From NCBI RefSeq assembly GCF_004023625.1, contig NZ_RPDJ01000001.1, positions 62,001 through 126,000 of the forward strand: a DNA stretch of 64,000 bases. The letters run 5' to 3'. A program made the position numbers and the translations under genes. How positions within the stretch are numbered: position 1 is the first letter of the stretch; each line of letters opens with the position of its first letter. Source of the stretch: Streptomyces cavernae (lineage in GTDB: Bacteria; Actinomycetota; Actinomycetes; Streptomycetales; Streptomycetaceae). Of the stretch, positions 51,943 to 62,803 are shown piece by piece. Below the pieces are notes generated by a model that saw only the letters and a list, made by a program, of their open reading frames with translations, made no database searches and had not been told where the DNA came from.

Positions 51943-52975
51943 GCCCTACGGCGCCGACCACCACACGGCCGTGCGCCGGCCCGCGTCCATCAAGGACGTC
52001 GCCGCCGCGGCCGGGGTCAGCCCCACCACCGTCTCCCACGTCCTCAGCGGCAACCGCCCCGTCAACGAGCACACCGCCGCGCGGGTCCGCAGCGTCGTCA
52101 ACCGGCTCGGCTACGTCCCCGCGTCACTGGCACGCAGCCTCCAGGCCGGCTCGACCTCGGTGATAGGGCTGCTGATCCCCGACATCAGCAACACCTTCTT
52201 CGCCGAACTCGCCAAGGGCGCCGAGGACGCCGCGCACGATCTGGGCTACGGGCTGATCCTGTGCAACACCGAGTTCGACGCCGACCGCGAGGACCGCTAC
52301 CTCGGCATGATCCGCAGCCGGTTCATCGACGGCATGGTGTACGCCTCGGGCTCCCCGCCGTCCAGGCGCCGCCTGGAGGCGCTGATGGGCAAGTTCCCCA
52401 TCGCCCTCGCCGACGAGGAGGTCGAGGGGCTCGAAGGCGCCCTGATCGCGTCCGCCGACCACGAGGCGGGGGGCCGGCTGGTCGGCGAGCACCTGCGTTC
52501 CCTCGGCCATCGCCGGGCCCTGATGCTGACCGGTCCGCGCGCCCTGAAGAGCAGCGTCGCCCGGGCGAGCGGGTTCGTGCGGGCCTTCGGGGGCGAGGTC
52601 GTGGAGCGCGTCGGCGACTTCAAGGAGGGCTCCGGCTACCGCCTGGTGGCCAAACTCCTCCAGGACGGCGGCCTGGACTGCACGGCCGTCTTCGCCGCCA
52701 ACGACCTCATGGCGTTCGGTGCCCTCACCGCGCTCCGGGAGGCGGGACTGTCGGTGCCGGAGGACATCTCCGTGGTCGGCTTCGACGACATCCGCGCCGC
52801 CTCACTGGCCCACCCGCCGCTGACCACCGTCCACCAGCCCGCCTACGACGTCGGCCGAACCGCCACCGCGCAACTGCTCCAGTACGTCACCCGGGGCGAG
52901 GTCCCGCCCGCGTCCCGGCACACCCTTCCCGTCGAACTCAGGGTGCGGGGCAGCACGGCACCGGCCGCCCGCTGA
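51932..52975 (+). CDS. LacI-family regulator of the nucleoside locus
   Basis: A 347-residue LacI/PurR-type regulator. The helix-turn-helix [20 protein letters not shown] (about 18-37) is followed by the hinge helix and a periplasmic-binding-like domain with [16 protein letters not shown] and [12 protein letters not shown]. It almost certainly binds the two CAAAACGTTTTG sites. The inducer is probably a nucleoside or its base. It overlaps the deaminase gene, so it is produced under its own control. Confidence 0.9.
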   Translation: MTREPYGADHHTAVRRPASIKDVAAAAGVSPTTVSHVLSGNRPVNEHTAARVRSVVNRLGYVPASLARSLQAGSTSVIGLLIPDISNTFFAELAKGAEDAAHDLGYGLILCNTEFDADREDRYLGMIRSRFIDGMVYASGSPPSRRRLEALMGKFPIALADEEVEGLEGALIASADHEAGGRLVGEHLRSLGHRRALMLTGPRALKSSVARASGFVRAFGGEVVERVGDFKEGSGYRLVAKLLQDGGLDCTAVFAANDLMAFGALTALREAGLSVPEDISVVGFDDIRAASLAHPPLTTVHQPAYDVGRTATAQLLQYVTRGEVPPASRHTLPVELRVRGSTAPAAR

Positions 52976-53033
52976 CCCACCGCTTCCCCTCCCCGCAAAG
53001 CTGCTCCACTCTTCCCCGCAAAGGCGGTTCGCC

Positions 53034-53779
53034 ATGCCCAGAGTCCTCGTCGTCGGCGAGTCCTGGTTCACGTACACGGTCCACCAGAAAGGCTTCGACG
53101 CCTTCCACACCGCCGAGTACACCGAAGGCGGAGGCGTCTTCCTCGACGCGCTGCGCTCACGCGGCCACGAGGTGACGTACGTTCCCGCGCACGAGATCCC
53201 CACCCGGGTCCCCGCCTCCGCCGAAGGCTTCGACGCCTACGACGTCGTCATCATCAGTGACGTCGGCGCCAACAGCTTCCAGCTCCCGCCCGAGACCTTC
53301 GGCCAGTCCATACCCGCCCCCGACCGCACCGAGCTGGTGCGTGACTTCGTGGAGCGCGGCGGCGGGGTGCTGATGATCGGCGGCTATCTCACCTTCAGCG
53401 GCATCGACGCCCGCGCCCGCTGGGGGCGCACCCCGCTCGCCGCCGCGCTGCCGGTGTCGATGGTGGACCGCGACGACCGGGTGGAGCTCCCGGCCGGCGC
53501 GGTGCCCGAGGTGGTGGGGGAGCACGCGGTCGTACGGGGGCTGGAGCGGTCCTGGCCCGCGCTGCTCGGTATGAACGAGGTCACGGCCCGGCCCGAGGCA
53601 GCACTGCTGGCCGAGTGCGCCGGACATCCGCTGCTCGTGGTCGGCACGCACGGCGGCGGCAGATCCGCGGCGTTCACCTCCGACGTGGCACCGCACTGGG
53701 CGCCGCCCCCCTTCCTGGACTGGGACGGGTACGCCGAGCTGTGGGACCGGCTGGTGCGCTGGCTGGCGGGGGCCGAGCT

Positions 53780-53783
<4 letters not shown>
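53034..53783 (+). CDS. ThuA-like / class I glutamine amidotransferase-like protein
   Basis: A 249-residue protein with a Rossmann-like class I amidotransferase fold. Typical elements are RVLVVGESWFTYT at the start, VVIISDVGANSF near 69-80, ERGGGVLMIGGYLTF near 102-116 and a THGGGRSAAF strand near the end. The nucleophile-elbow cysteine of true glutaminases is absent. It follows the LacI gene and overlaps the phosphorylase gene by GTGA. Its conserved place among nucleoside genes suggests a catabolic role that is unknown. Confidence 0.72.
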
Positions 53784-54565
<782 letters not shown>

Positions 54566-54606
54566 ATTTCCGCAGAAGAAATGAAACAGAAACCCGGCGG
54601 CGTAGC

Positions 54607-54618
54607 CAAAACGTTTTG
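54607..54618. promoter_or_regulatory. Second LacI-type operator, before the nucleoside importer
   Basis: An identical CAAAACGTTTTG palindrome lies 56 bp before the binding-protein gene, in the gap after the phosphorylase gene. With the copy at 50538 it brackets the enzyme and regulator genes, giving two separately controlled units. Confidence 0.85.
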
Positions 54619-54674
54619 CACTTCCTACTGTCAACGCATCCGCTGACCCAGACGACTTGTTCAGGAGATCGAAG

Positions 54675-55772
54675 ATGAGATACCGGAGAAGCGCCGCCTT
54701 CGCGGTGGTGGCGACCCTTGCACTGACCGCGTGCGGCGGATCCGGCGGGAGCGGAGAGAACTCCGGCTCGACCTCCTCGGGCAAGCTGCGCATCAAATTG
54801 GTGATCAACGGCGGGCTGGGCGACAAGTCCTTCTTCGACTCCGCCCACGAGGGTCTGAAGCGCGCCGAGAAGGAGCTCGGCTACGAGCTCAAGGTGGTGG
54901 AGCTCGGCTCCGACCGCACGAAATGGGAGCCCGGCTTCGAGGACGCGGCCTCGGCCGACGACTACGACATCCTCGCCGCCGGTACCTTCGACGTCACCGA
55001 CTACATCGGCAAGCTCGCCCCCGAATTCCCCGACAAGAAGTTCTGGGTTTTCGACGCGCCGGTCGACTACAGCGGCAAGAACGGCGCCTGTTCCAACAAG
55101 TGCGAGAACGTGTACTCCGTCACCTTCAAGCAGAACGAGGGCGGTTATCTCGCGGGATTCCTCGCCGAGAAGCTGGTGGCCGGCAAAGCGCTCAAGGGAA
55201 CCGAATCGCTGAAGAAGGTCGGAGTGATGGGCGGCGTGAAGATCCCCGTCATCGACGACTTCATCGTCGGCTTCAAGGCGGGCTTCAAGCAGGCCGGCGG
55301 AAAGAACTCGGACGTCGTCGTCCAATACGTGGGCGGCGACAAGCCGTTCGGCGATCCCGCCAAGGGCAAGGAGATCTCCACCGCGATGTACGGACAGGGC
55401 GCCGCGCTGGTGTGGCCGGTCGCCGGACTCTCCGGCCTCGGCACCTTCGAGTCCGCGGTCACCGCCAAGCGGTACGCGTTCGGCGTCGACTCCGACCAGT
55501 ACCAGACCCTCGCCGACCCCGCGCAGAAGGACACCGTCGTCACCTCCATCCTCAAGAACGTCGGCAACGCCCTCTACAAGGCGGCGCAGGACGAGAAGAC
55601 GGGCTCCCTGAAGTACGGCGCCGTGGAGACCGTCGGCCTAGCGCAGGACGCCGTCGGCTACGTCGACGACGCCCACTTCGAGGAACTGGTGCCGGACAAG
55701 ATCCGCACCGAACTCGAGGAAGCCGCGGACCAGGTGAAGTCCGGCTCCGTCACGGTTCCCAGCGCCTTCTGA
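54675..55772 (+). CDS. BMP-family nucleoside-binding lipoprotein
   Basis: A 365-residue lipoprotein. Signal peptide with lipobox ending at Cys20 (LTAC) behind a basic MRYRR start. The mature part has the BmpA/Med/NupN pattern (INGGLGDKSFFDSAHEG, QNEGGYLAGFLAEKL). Known relatives bind purine or pyrimidine nucleosides for ABC import. ATG follows AGGAG at 7 nt; an upstream TTG is less likely. It heads the importer operon under the second LacI operator. Confidence 0.9.
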   Translation: MRYRRSAAFAVVATLALTACGGSGGSGENSGSTSSGKLRIKLVINGGLGDKSFFDSAHEGLKRAEKELGYELKVVELGSDRTKWEPGFEDAASADDYDILAAGTFDVTDYIGKLAPEFPDKKFWVFDAPVDYSGKNGACSNKCENVYSVTFKQNEGGYLAGFLAEKLVAGKALKGTESLKKVGVMGGVKIPVIDDFIVGFKAGFKQAGGKNSDVVVQYVGGDKPFGDPAKGKEISTAMYGQGAALVWPVAGLSGLGTFESAVTAKRYAFGVDSDQYQTLADPAQKDTVVTSILKNVGNALYKAAQDEKTGSLKYGAVETVGLAQDAVGYVDDAHFEELVPDKIRTELEEAADQVKSGSVTVPSAF

Positions 55773-55803
55773 CACACGAACTGACACACGATCGGCCTTC
55801 AGG

Positions 55804-57432
55804 ATGAACGAGTCAGGGAACGGGCCGGGGAACCGGCCCCGGGGCGAGGCGGCGGGAGTCGACGGCTCCGTCGCCGTCGCCGCCTGCGCCGTCACCAAGA
55901 CCTACGCCAACGGGGTGCGCGCGGTGCGCGGCGTGGACCTCGAGGTCCCGCCGGGCGAGATCCGCGCGGTCGTAGGTGAGAACGGCGCGGGCAAGTCGAC
56001 GCTGATGAAGATGTTCTACGGACTGGAACAGCCCACGTCCGGGGAGATCATCGTCGGCGGACGGTCCCGCACCCTGCGCGGCCCGGCCTCCGCGATCGCC
56101 CTCGGCGTGGGCATGGTGCACCAGAACCTCATGCTGGTGCCCTCCTTCACCGTCGCCCAGAACGTCGTCCTCGGCGTCGAACCCGGCCGCCGCGGTCTCG
56201 TCGACGCCAGGGCGGCCGTCGAGACCACGGCCCGGCTCGCGGCGGAGTCCGGACTCGCCGTCGACCCGAAGGCCCGCGTGGACGAGGTGTCGGTGGGCAT
56301 GCGCCAGCGCACCGAGATCCTCAAGGCCCTCCACCGCAAGGCCCGCGTGCTGATCCTGGACGAGCCCACCGCCGTGCTCACCCCGCAGGAGACCGAGGAC
56401 CTGTTCGCCGCCGTGCGCCGGCTGCGCGACGGCGGGATGACCGTGCTGTTCATCTCGCACAAACTGCGCGAGGTGCGCGAGATCAGCGACAAGGTCAGCG
56501 TGATGCGCGCCGGTTCCCTGGTGGGGACGGTAGCCACCGCCGACGCCACCGAACGGTCGCTGGCCGCCATGATGGTAGGCCGGGACCTCTCGCTGGACGT
56601 GGGGCGCACCCCCGCCCGGCCGACCGAAGTCACTCTGCGGGTGCGGGACTTGGCGTACGAGGCAGCCACGGGGCAGTCCCTGTCGGAGATCGCCTTCGAC
56701 GTCGCCGCCGGGGAGGTCGTCGGCGTGGCGGGCATCGAGGGCAACGGACAGAGCGAACTGGCGGAGATCCTCGCCGGGTTGCGCCGACCCACCGTCGGCT
56801 CGATCCGCGTCGGCGGCACCGACACCGCCGGACTCGACGTCGCGGGACACCGCAGGGCCGGCATCGGCTACGTACCCGAGGACCGGCTGCACAACGGCGC
56901 CGCCCTCGACGAGTCCATCGCCGACAACCTCGTCGTCGACCGCCACGACCGCCCGCCCCTCGCCCGCCGCGGCGTCCTGCACCCACGAGCGGTGCGCGCA
57001 CACGCCGAGCGGCTCATCGACGAGTACGCCATCCGTACCCCCGACCCGTCCGTACCCGTGCGCTCACTGTCCGGCGGCAATATGCAGAAGGTCATCGTGG
57101 CCCGCGAACTGTCCGCCGGACCACGGCTGTTGATCGCCTCCCAGGTCACCCGCGGAGTGGACATCGGCGCCATGCGGTTCATGTACGAGCGGCTGGTCGC
57201 CGCACGTGACGCGGGCGCCGCCGTGCTGCTGATCTCCGCCGACCTGACCGAACTGCTCGCCCTCTCCGACCGGCTGCTGGTCCTCAAGGACGGCCGCCTG
57301 GTCGGCAGGTTCGACGACACCGCCGCACTCACCGAGAAACACGTCGGTCTCTACATGCTGGGCGTGGAACACCACGACCGGGAGCAGCTGGTGGCGGGCC
57401 TGGACGACGCGGGGGAGGCACCGGCCGCATGA
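55804..57432 (+). CDS. Nucleoside ABC transporter ATPase (two-domain)
   Basis: A 542-residue protein with two ABC domains in tandem. The first has Walker A GENGAGKST at 58-66, signature VSVGMRQRTEI and Walker B VLILDEPTAVL. The second has the degenerate P-loop GIEGNGQSEL, signature LSGGNMQKV and a degenerate Walker B (LLIASQVTRGVD). This arrangement is normal for the YufO/NupO and RbsA family. ATG lies 31 bp after the binding-protein stop and the gene overlaps the permease gene. Confidence 0.9.
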   Translation: MNESGNGPGNRPRGEAAGVDGSVAVAACAVTKTYANGVRAVRGVDLEVPPGEIRAVVGENGAGKSTLMKMFYGLEQPTSGEIIVGGRSRTLRGPASAIALGVGMVHQNLMLVPSFTVAQNVVLGVEPGRRGLVDARAAVETTARLAAESGLAVDPKARVDEVSVGMRQRTEILKALHRKARVLILDEPTAVLTPQETEDLFAAVRRLRDGGMTVLFISHKLREVREISDKVSVMRAGSLVGTVATADATERSLAAMMVGRDLSLDVGRTPARPTEVTLRVRDLAYEAATGQSLSEIAFDVAAGEVVGVAGIEGNGQSELAEILAGLRRPTVGSIRVGGTDTAGLDVAGHRRAGIGYVPEDRLHNGAALDESIADNLVVDRHDRPPLARRGVLHPRAVRAHAERLIDEYAIRTPDPSVPVRSLSGGNMQKVIVARELSAGPRLLIASQVTRGVDIGAMRFMYERLVAARDAGAAVLLISADLTELLALSDRLLVLKDGRLVGRFDDTAALTEKHVGLYMLGVEHHDREQLVAGLDDAGEAPAA

Positions 57433-58568
57433 CCACCGCACCCACCACCCGCGTCGAGCGCGAGGACCGCCGCGAGTACCGCGCCACCCGCCGCCGCGAC
57501 CTCGCCGTCGACCTCAGCATGACCCTGGCCACCATCCTGGCCGCCCTCGCCATCGGCTTCCTCGTCATGCTGCTGACCGGCAACGACCCGGTGCAGGCCT
57601 ACGAGGCCATGCTCACCGGCCCGCTCGACCGCTCCTTCCGCGTCGGACGCTGGCTGGAGGACGCCACCACCCTCACCCTGCTCGGACTGTCGGTGGCGAT
57701 CCCCTTCCGCGCCCGGCAGATCAGCCTGGGCGCCGAGAGCCAGGTCTACGCGGGCGCCCTCGCCGCGGCCACCGTCGCGATCTTCCTGCCGCTGCCGCCG
57801 GTCGCCGCGGTCGTCGTCCCCATGGTCGCCGCGGCCACCGCCGGCGCCGGGATGGGCTTCGTACCGGGCGCGATGAAGGCCCGCCTCGGCGCCAACGAGA
57901 TCGTGGCCACGCTGATGCTCAACGCCATCGTCGTCCGCGTCTACGACTACCTCGTCAACGGCCCGCTGAAGGAGCCCGGCAGCAGCGCCGTGCACTCGAA
58001 GTCCATCCAGCAGGACTCCGTGCTCACCCCGCTGACCGAATGGTTCGGCATCCCGCTCGGGCGCGCCAACGTCGGACTGTTCCTGATGCTGCTCACCGCC
58101 GTCGCGCTGTGGCTCCTCATCACCCGCACCCCGCTCGGCTACCGCATCCGCATGACCGGCTCCAATCCCGACTTCGCCGAGTACGGCGGCATCCGGGTGC
58201 CCCGCGCCATCGAGTGGAGCTTCGTCATCGGCGGCGCCGTCGCCGGACTCGCCGGGGCCCACCTCGTCCAGGGCGTGTACGGGCGGCTGGAACCGGGCCT
58301 CGCCGGAAGCCTCGCCTTCGAAGGGATCGTGGTCGCCCTGCTGGCGCGCAACAACCCCCTGGTGGTCGTGGTCGCCGGGCTCTTCTACTCCTACCTCCGC
58401 GCCGGGGGAGACATCATGGAACAGCAGACGGACGTCGGTACCGAGATCGTCGTGGTCATCCAGGCGGTCATCGTGCTGCTGGTGACCGCGCAGGCCCTGC
58501 CGGACCTGCTCAAGCGCCGGATCGCGCGGCGGCAGCGGAGACAGCCGATCCAGGGGGACGCCCGATGA
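57429..58568 (+). CDS. Nucleoside ABC transporter permease (YufP/NupP type)
   Basis: A 379-residue membrane permease with about nine helices and a cytosolic N-terminus. The family loop RVGRWLEDATTLTLLGLSVA and GANEIVATLMLNAI are typical. It overlaps the ATPase gene (ATGA) and the second permease gene. With that partner it forms the channel. Confidence 0.9.
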   Translation: MTTAPTTRVEREDRREYRATRRRDLAVDLSMTLATILAALAIGFLVMLLTGNDPVQAYEAMLTGPLDRSFRVGRWLEDATTLTLLGLSVAIPFRARQISLGAESQVYAGALAAATVAIFLPLPPVAAVVVPMVAAATAGAGMGFVPGAMKARLGANEIVATLMLNAIVVRVYDYLVNGPLKEPGSSAVHSKSIQQDSVLTPLTEWFGIPLGRANVGLFLMLLTAVALWLLITRTPLGYRIRMTGSNPDFAEYGGIRVPRAIEWSFVIGGAVAGLAGAHLVQGVYGRLEPGLAGSLAFEGIVVALLARNNPLVVVVAGLFYSYLRAGGDIMEQQTDVGTEIVVVIQAVIVLLVTAQALPDLLKRRIARRQRRQPIQGDAR

Positions 58569-59500
58569 GCGCGGTCCTCGACGTCGTCCTCAGCAGCGCC
58601 TTCCTCGCCGCGGTGCTGCGCATCGCCACCCCGTACCTGCTGGCCGCGTTCGGCGGACTGGTCGCCGAACGCGCGGGCATCAGCAACATCGCCCTGGAGG
58701 GCCAGATGCTGGCCGCCGCCTGCATGGGCGCACTGGTCGCCGGCTACAGCGGCTCCGTCGCCCTCGGCGCGCTGTGCGGGGTCGCGCTGGCCGTACTGCT
58801 GGGACTGCTGCTGGCCGCGCTCCGCCTGGAACTGGGCGCGGACGCGATCATCGCGGGCATCGGCCTCAACCTGCTCGCCTCCGGCGGCACCGCGTACGCC
58901 GTCTACACCCTCCTCGACGACAAGGGCGGCACCTCCGGACTGAAGAGCGGCAGTCTGCCGACCGTCACCCTGCCCGGAGTCGAGAGCATCCCCCTCGTCG
59001 GCGATGTGCTCAGCGGCCAGAACATGATCACCTGGCTCGCCTTCCTCGCCGCGCCCCTGGTGGCCTGGCTGTTCTACCGCACCCGCTTCGGCTTCCACCT
59101 GCGGGCGGTGGGGGAGACGCCGGACGCGGCGGAATCGGTCGGGATCCCCGTCCGCCGGGTCCAGTACACGGGCCTCGCCCTCAGCGGCGCCCTCGCCGGA
59201 GCCGCCGGCGTCTTCCTGAGCATGGGCTACGTCTCCTTCTTCGTACGGGACATGACGGCCGGCCGTGGTTTCATCGCCCTCGCCGCGGTGTTCCTCGGCG
59301 GCCTCAGGCCCTGGGGCGTCTTCCTCGCCGCACTCGGCTTCGGCGCGGCGGAGGCCCTGGCCGTACAGCTCGGCACTCTCGACGTGCCGCCGCAGCTGGT
59401 GTCCACGATTCCCTACGCGATGACGCTGGTGGCGCTCGCCCTGTACGCCTGGCGCCGCAAGCGCCGCGGTCTCGCCGGAGGGGTCGCCGCCTCCCTCTGA
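58565..59500 (+). CDS. Nucleoside ABC transporter permease (YufQ/NupQ type)
   Basis: A 311-residue permease with about eight to ten helices. GLVAERAGISNIALEGQML and GAGRGFIALAAVFLGG-like segments are the family hallmarks. It overlaps the first permease gene (ATGA) and is the last transporter gene. A 208-bp gap follows before the nucleotidase gene, with no recognisable LacI site. Confidence 0.9.
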   Translation: MSAVLDVVLSSAFLAAVLRIATPYLLAAFGGLVAERAGISNIALEGQMLAAACMGALVAGYSGSVALGALCGVALAVLLGLLLAALRLELGADAIIAGIGLNLLASGGTAYAVYTLLDDKGGTSGLKSGSLPTVTLPGVESIPLVGDVLSGQNMITWLAFLAAPLVAWLFYRTRFGFHLRAVGETPDAAESVGIPVRRVQYTGLALSGALAGAAGVFLSMGYVSFFVRDMTAGRGFIALAAVFLGGLRPWGVFLAALGFGAAEALAVQLGTLDVPPQLVSTIPYAMTLVALALYAWRRKRRGLAGGVAASL

Positions 59501-59708
59501 CCTCACCCGAGCAACTCGAACACACCCTCATGCCCCGGTGAACGGCCGCGGGCCCGGTTCACCCATGCCCAACGCCCGCGGGCCCCGCCGAAGCCATGCC
59601 TGCCGCACGCCGTCCGCCGCGGGCACCCCGTATCCCCACCCCCCCCGCGGCCCCTTGCACGACAAGCCCCTCCTGCACGACCAACCCTCGCAAGACAGGA
59701 AGCTCAGC

Positions 59709-62564
59709 ATGCGACACAGACTCCGAACGCGGCGAAAGCGCGCACTCCTGGGCGCGGTCACCGCGGCAGCGCTCCTCGGCGGACTGACCCTCGCCAACGG
59801 CTTCGCGGCGGAGCCCGGGGCCGGAGCCGCCGTCGAGCAGAACGGCATACGGCTCCTCGACACCCTCACGGTCCCCGCCGGAACCACCGAGTTGGGCATG
59901 CCGTTCGGCGGCCTGTCCGGCATCGACTACGACAAGAAGTCCGGTGAGTACGTCGCCCTCAGCGACGACCGCTCGGAGAACGGCAAGGCCCGCTTCTACA
60001 CCCTTCGACTGCCGGTCGACGGCGATGGGTTCGCGCACGACAAGCCCGACCTCGACGCGTTGACCGTGCTCGACGACACCACCGGCGAACCCTTCGCGCC
60101 CAAGGCCGTCGACCCGGAGGCGATCCGCTGGGCCCCCGGCGGCAAGAGCCTGCTGTGGACCAGCGAGGGCGCCTCCGCCTCCGGCCAGCCCGCCTTCGTC
60201 CGCGAGGCGAGCCCATCCGGCGACCACGAGCGCGAACTGCCGCTGCCCAAGGCGTACGCACCGGTTCGCAACTCCTCGGGGACGCTCACCGCGGGCGTCC
60301 GCAACAACCAGGCCCTCGAAGGCCTCACGCTCTCCGCCGACGGCAGCAAGGTCGTCACCATCACGGAGAACGCCCTCGTCCAGGACGGTCCCGCCGCCGG
60401 GCTGACCGCCAAGAGCCCGTCCCGGCTGCTGGTCATGGACCGCGGGACCGGGGCCGCCGAGGCCGAGCACGTCTACGAGGTCGACCCGATCTCCGACGCG
60501 CCCACCGCGCCGCTGCCCGCCCCCGTCGGCACCTACTCCGCCGACCGGGGAGTCTCCGAGATCCTCGCGATCAACGAGACCGACTACCTCACCGTCGAAC
60601 GGTCCTTCGCCTCCGGTGTCGGCTTCTCCATCCGCCTCTACTGGACCACCACCCGCGGCGCCACCGACGTCAGCGGCAGGGAAAAGCTGTCCGGCTCCGA
60701 GCAGCCGATGCCGAAGAAGCTGCTCTACGACTTCACCACCACGGGCACCGCCGACACCGCCGACAATGTCGAGGGCCTCACCTGGGGCCCGACCCTGCCC
60801 GACGGCTCCCGCTCCCTCGTCCTCGTCGCCGACGACAACTTCGGCTTCAACGGCAGCGTCACCAAGTTCCATCTGCTGTCCGTCCGCCCCGGTCTCTTCA
60901 CCGGTCACGGCCTGCCCACCGTCCCGAAGCCCGCGAACACCGTCGACGTCCAGCTGCTGTCCTTCAACGACTTCCACGGCAACCTGGAACCGCCCACCGG
61001 ACGCGACGCCAACCTCGGCTCCAGGCTGGACCCCAAGTCGACCACCGTCGGCGGCGCGGAGTACCTCGCGACCCGGCTCGGCCAGCTCCGCCAGGGCACC
61101 GAGGCCTCACTGACCGTCGCAGCGGGCGACATCATCGGAGCCAGCCCCTTCCTCTCCGGGCTCTTCCACGACGAACCGACCGTCGAGTCCATGGAGAAGC
61201 TGCACCTGGACGTCACCAGCGTCGGCAACCACGAGTTCGACGAGGGCACCGGGGAACTGCTGCGCATGCAGAACGGCGGCTGCCACCCCGAGGACGGCTG
61301 CTACATCGACGGCGAACCCTACGACGGAGCGCAGTTCCCCTGGCTCGCCGCCAACGTCATCGACCGCACCAGCGGCAAGCCGCTCCTCGCCCCCACCTGG
61401 GTCAAGAAGGTCGACGGGATCAAGCTCGGCTTCATCGGCATGACCCTGGAGGGCACTCCCGAGGTCACCGGCCAGTCCGGGATCAAGTCCGTACGTTTCC
61501 TGGACGAGACCGAGACCGCCAACGCCGCCGCGCGCAAGCTGCGGGAACAGGGCGTCGAGGCGATCGTGGTCCTGCTGCACGAGGGCGGCGTCCAGGCAGG
61601 CAGCTACGGCCAGTGCGACGGGATCTCCGGACCCGTCGTCGACATCGCGAAGAACCTGGACCCGGCGATCGACGCCGTGGTCACCGGCCACACCCACCAG
61701 CCGTACATCTGCTCCCTGCCCGACCCGGCCGGCAACCCGCGCACGGTCACCTCGGCCTCCGCCTTCGGCCGCGTGGTCACCGAGACCCGGCTGCCGATCG
61801 ACCGCGGCACCGGGGACGTCGTACGCGACCAGGTCGCCGCGATGAACCACCTCGTCACCCGCACCGTCACCAAGGACGCCGACCAGACCGCCGTCATCGA
61901 CAAGTGGAAGGCCCTCTCGGCGCCGCTGGCCAACCGGGTCGTCGGCAAGGTCACCGCCGACATCACCCGCTCCGAGACCCGCGACGCCGAGTCCGACCTC
62001 GCGAACCTCGTCGCCGACGCCCAGCTCGCCGCGACCTCCGCACCCGAGAAGGGCGGGGCCCAGATCGCGCTGATGAACCCGGGCGGGGTCCGCGCGGATC
62101 TGGTGTACGCCACCTCGACGGGCGGCGAGGCACCCGGCGAGATCACCTACGCGGAGGCCTTCGCCGTGCAACCCTTCGCCGGGACCCTCGTCTCCGTGGA
62201 CCTGACGGGAGCACAGATCGAGAAGATCCTCGAGGAGCAGTTCAACGACTCCGGCACCCGGGCGCCCACCCTCATCCTGGGCGTGTCCAAGGGCCTGACC
62301 TACTCCTACTCCCGCAGCGCCCCCGTCGGTGACCGCATCGACCCGGCGACGGTCAAGCTCAACGGCGAGACGCTGAAGCCCGACGCCACCTACCGCGTCA
62401 CCGCCAACACCTTCCTCGCGGCGGGCGGCGACGGCTTCACCACCTTCGCCCGGGGCAGCGACCCGGTCGGCGGCGGCGACGACATCGCGGCGCTGACCGA
62501 CCACCTCACCGCCCAGAGCCCGGTGGCGCCTCCGGGCACCGACCGGGTGACCGAACTGCCCTGA
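59709..62564 (+). CDS. Secreted phytase-like / 5'-nucleotidase (UshA-type) fusion
   Basis: A 951-residue secreted protein. The basic start and hydrophobic stretch (about 13-30) with AEPGA form a Sec signal peptide. The N-terminal half (about 45-400) is an esterase-like/phytase-like beta-propeller (GLSGIDYDKKSGEYVALSDD). From about 412 comes a 5'-nucleotidase: metallophosphatase motifs SFNDFHGN, GDIIGASPF, GNHEFDEG and VTGHTHQPY, then a UshA C-terminal substrate domain. It should free nucleosides and phosphate outside the cell for the adjacent importer. ATG at 59709 has AGGAAG upstream. Confidence 0.88.
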   Translation: MRHRLRTRRKRALLGAVTAAALLGGLTLANGFAAEPGAGAAVEQNGIRLLDTLTVPAGTTELGMPFGGLSGIDYDKKSGEYVALSDDRSENGKARFYTLRLPVDGDGFAHDKPDLDALTVLDDTTGEPFAPKAVDPEAIRWAPGGKSLLWTSEGASASGQPAFVREASPSGDHERELPLPKAYAPVRNSSGTLTAGVRNNQALEGLTLSADGSKVVTITENALVQDGPAAGLTAKSPSRLLVMDRGTGAAEAEHVYEVDPISDAPTAPLPAPVGTYSADRGVSEILAINETDYLTVERSFASGVGFSIRLYWTTTRGATDVSGREKLSGSEQPMPKKLLYDFTTTGTADTADNVEGLTWGPTLPDGSRSLVLVADDNFGFNGSVTKFHLLSVRPGLFTGHGLPTVPKPANTVDVQLLSFNDFHGNLEPPTGRDANLGSRLDPKSTTVGGAEYLATRLGQLRQGTEASLTVAAGDIIGASPFLSGLFHDEPTVESMEKLHLDVTSVGNHEFDEGTGELLRMQNGGCHPEDGCYIDGEPYDGAQFPWLAANVIDRTSGKPLLAPTWVKKVDGIKLGFIGMTLEGTPEVTGQSGIKSVRFLDETETANAAARKLREQGVEAIVVLLHEGGVQAGSYGQCDGISGPVVDIAKNLDPAIDAVVTGHTHQPYICSLPDPAGNPRTVTSASAFGRVVTETRLPIDRGTGDVVRDQVAAMNHLVTRTVTKDADQTAVIDKWKALSAPLANRVVGKVTADITRSETRDAESDLANLVADAQLAATSAPEKGGAQIALMNPGGVRADLVYATSTGGEAPGEITYAEAFAVQPFAGTLVSVDLTGAQIEKILEEQFNDSGTRAPTLILGVSKGLTYSYSRSAPVGDRIDPATVKLNGETLKPDATYRVTANTFLAAGGDGFTTFARGSDPVGGGDDIAALTDHLTAQSPVAPPGTDRVTELP

Positions 62565-62576
62565 CGGGCACCCCTC

Positions 62577-62623
62577 GTTGAGGCGCCGTTCCCGGCCCTT
62601 CCCCACCGGGACGGCGCCTCAAC
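62577..62623. terminator. Terminator after the nucleotidase gene
   Basis: Perfect 13-bp arms (GTTGAGGCGCCGT and complement), extended to 18 pairs with one bulged T, around an 11-nt loop. It starts 12 bp after the nucleotidase stop. Confidence 0.85.
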
Positions 62624-62803
62624 ACCGACACGTACACGCCGCCGGACCCGGCCCGCCGACAGCCCACGGGCAAGGAGATGGGGGCGTATAGGACAAAAAT
62701 TCGCCGTGTGGATCAAGGAATATCCGGGCGGAGGTCCTTGGCTGTGTCTGCTGAGATACGTGGAACCAGACACAGGAAGACCTCCGGAAGGGGACTGGAG
62801 ACG

